Source: Moraxella macacae 0408225 (lineage in GTDB: Bacteria; Pseudomonadota; Gammaproteobacteria; Pseudomonadales; Moraxellaceae). From it: 64,000 bases of DNA. Both the position numbers and the translations under genes were made by a program. The stretch spans positions 620,001-684,000 of the forward strand of contig NZ_ANIN01000001.1 of NCBI RefSeq assembly GCF_000320365.1, in the 5' to 3' direction. Of the stretch, positions 63,880 through 64,000 are shown piece by piece; the stretch's first letter is position 1, and each line of letters starts with the position of its first letter. The notes beneath the pieces are model-generated. The model did not search any database and was not told the DNA's origin. It saw only the letters and a list, made by a program, of their open reading frames with translations.

Positions 63880-64000
63880 ATGTCATTATTTTCATCGTTA
63901 AATCAGTCGATTTTTTTGCGTATTTATGCAGGGTTACTGCTTGTTTGTTTGTTGGCGGCGTTATTTGCTCAACTGCTTTTGACAACAATTAATGCCGAGC
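63880..64000 (+). CDS. N-terminus of a probable membrane sensor histidine kinase (cut by window edge)
   Basis: Forty codons visible from ATG 63880: MSLFSSLNQSIFLRIYAGLL, then a hydrophobic helix (about residues 12-36) ending TTINAE. A short cytosolic start, FLRIY and a long first membrane helix are common in sensor kinases of the RstB/PhoQ kind, but no catalytic domain is in the window, so this is a guess from the N-terminus only. Confidence 0.4.
   Translation, partial: MSLFSSLNQSIFLRIYAGLLLVCLLAALFAQLLLTTINAE

Overview
The window comes from an AT-rich gammaproteobacterium, most probably a Moraxella. This rests on the gltA | sdhCDAB | sucAB-lpd order usual in Moraxellaceae, the galU-pgi-galE group that borders surface-polysaccharide loci in the related Acinetobacter, gspN-gspC-gspD, and simple-sequence repeats (two G9 tracts and one CAAGT x11 tract) of the kind Moraxella uses for phase variation. 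Species cannot be fixed from the sequence alone. No rRNA, prophage, CRISPR array or complete insertion sequence was seen.

Layout. 1-2.3 kb: argS (cut by the window edge), a DUF2788 membrane protein and cmoA. 2.4-14.2 kb: TCA block with gltA divergent from sdhCDAB-sucAB-lpd; sucCD does not follow. 14.3-29.0 kb: a surface-glycan locus. neuC-neuA-neuB make CMP-sialic acid. After them come a sulfotransferase-like coiled-coil protein behind a G9 tract, a two-domain glycosaminoglycan synthase very like chondroitin polymerase KfoC, an intact UDP-glucose dehydrogenase, a second GT2 glycosyltransferase, galU, pgi (ending in another G9 tract), a second UDP-glucose dehydrogenase homologue whose catalytic residues are all replaced, and galE. 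Together galU, ugd and galE can supply UDP-GlcA and possibly UDP-GalNAc, the two chondroitin precursors. Neither export genes nor a recognisable sialyltransferase are present.

29-34 kb: a UDG-superfamily protein, then panB-panC-rapZ-darP on the minus strand and an Rpn-type nuclease. 34-39 kb: a tellurium-resistance-type (Ter) stress cluster (two TerD proteins, a TerD/TerA fusion, an AIM24 protein) with a solute-binding lipoprotein inserted. 39-44 kb: crotonase, a secreted DUF11-like protein, argA, yraN, pgsA and an orphan adenine methyltransferase. 44.5-52.7 kb: a hydroxamate-type siderophore uptake set (FhuC-, FhuD- and FhuB-like proteins, a TonB-dependent receptor with a Fur box and CAAGT x11, and a siderophore-interacting reductase), interrupted by a Uma2 gene. 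52.7-60.2 kb: a PlsC-type acyltransferase, rarA, an unusual C5 cytosine methyltransferase, and type II secretion genes gspD, gspC and gspN. 60.4-64 kb: two identical tRNA-Gln(TTG) genes, prs, rplY, pth, panD and the start of a probable sensor kinase.

The most interesting part is the 14-29 kb locus: a putative chondroitin-type glycan system with sialic acid synthesis, a degenerate Ugd paralogue and two mononucleotide tracts placed where they could switch expression. Throughout, intergenic DNA and even two coding sequences carry fresh-looking 12-17 bp tandem duplications. Family assignments are from recalled family sequences and motifs; no database search was run.
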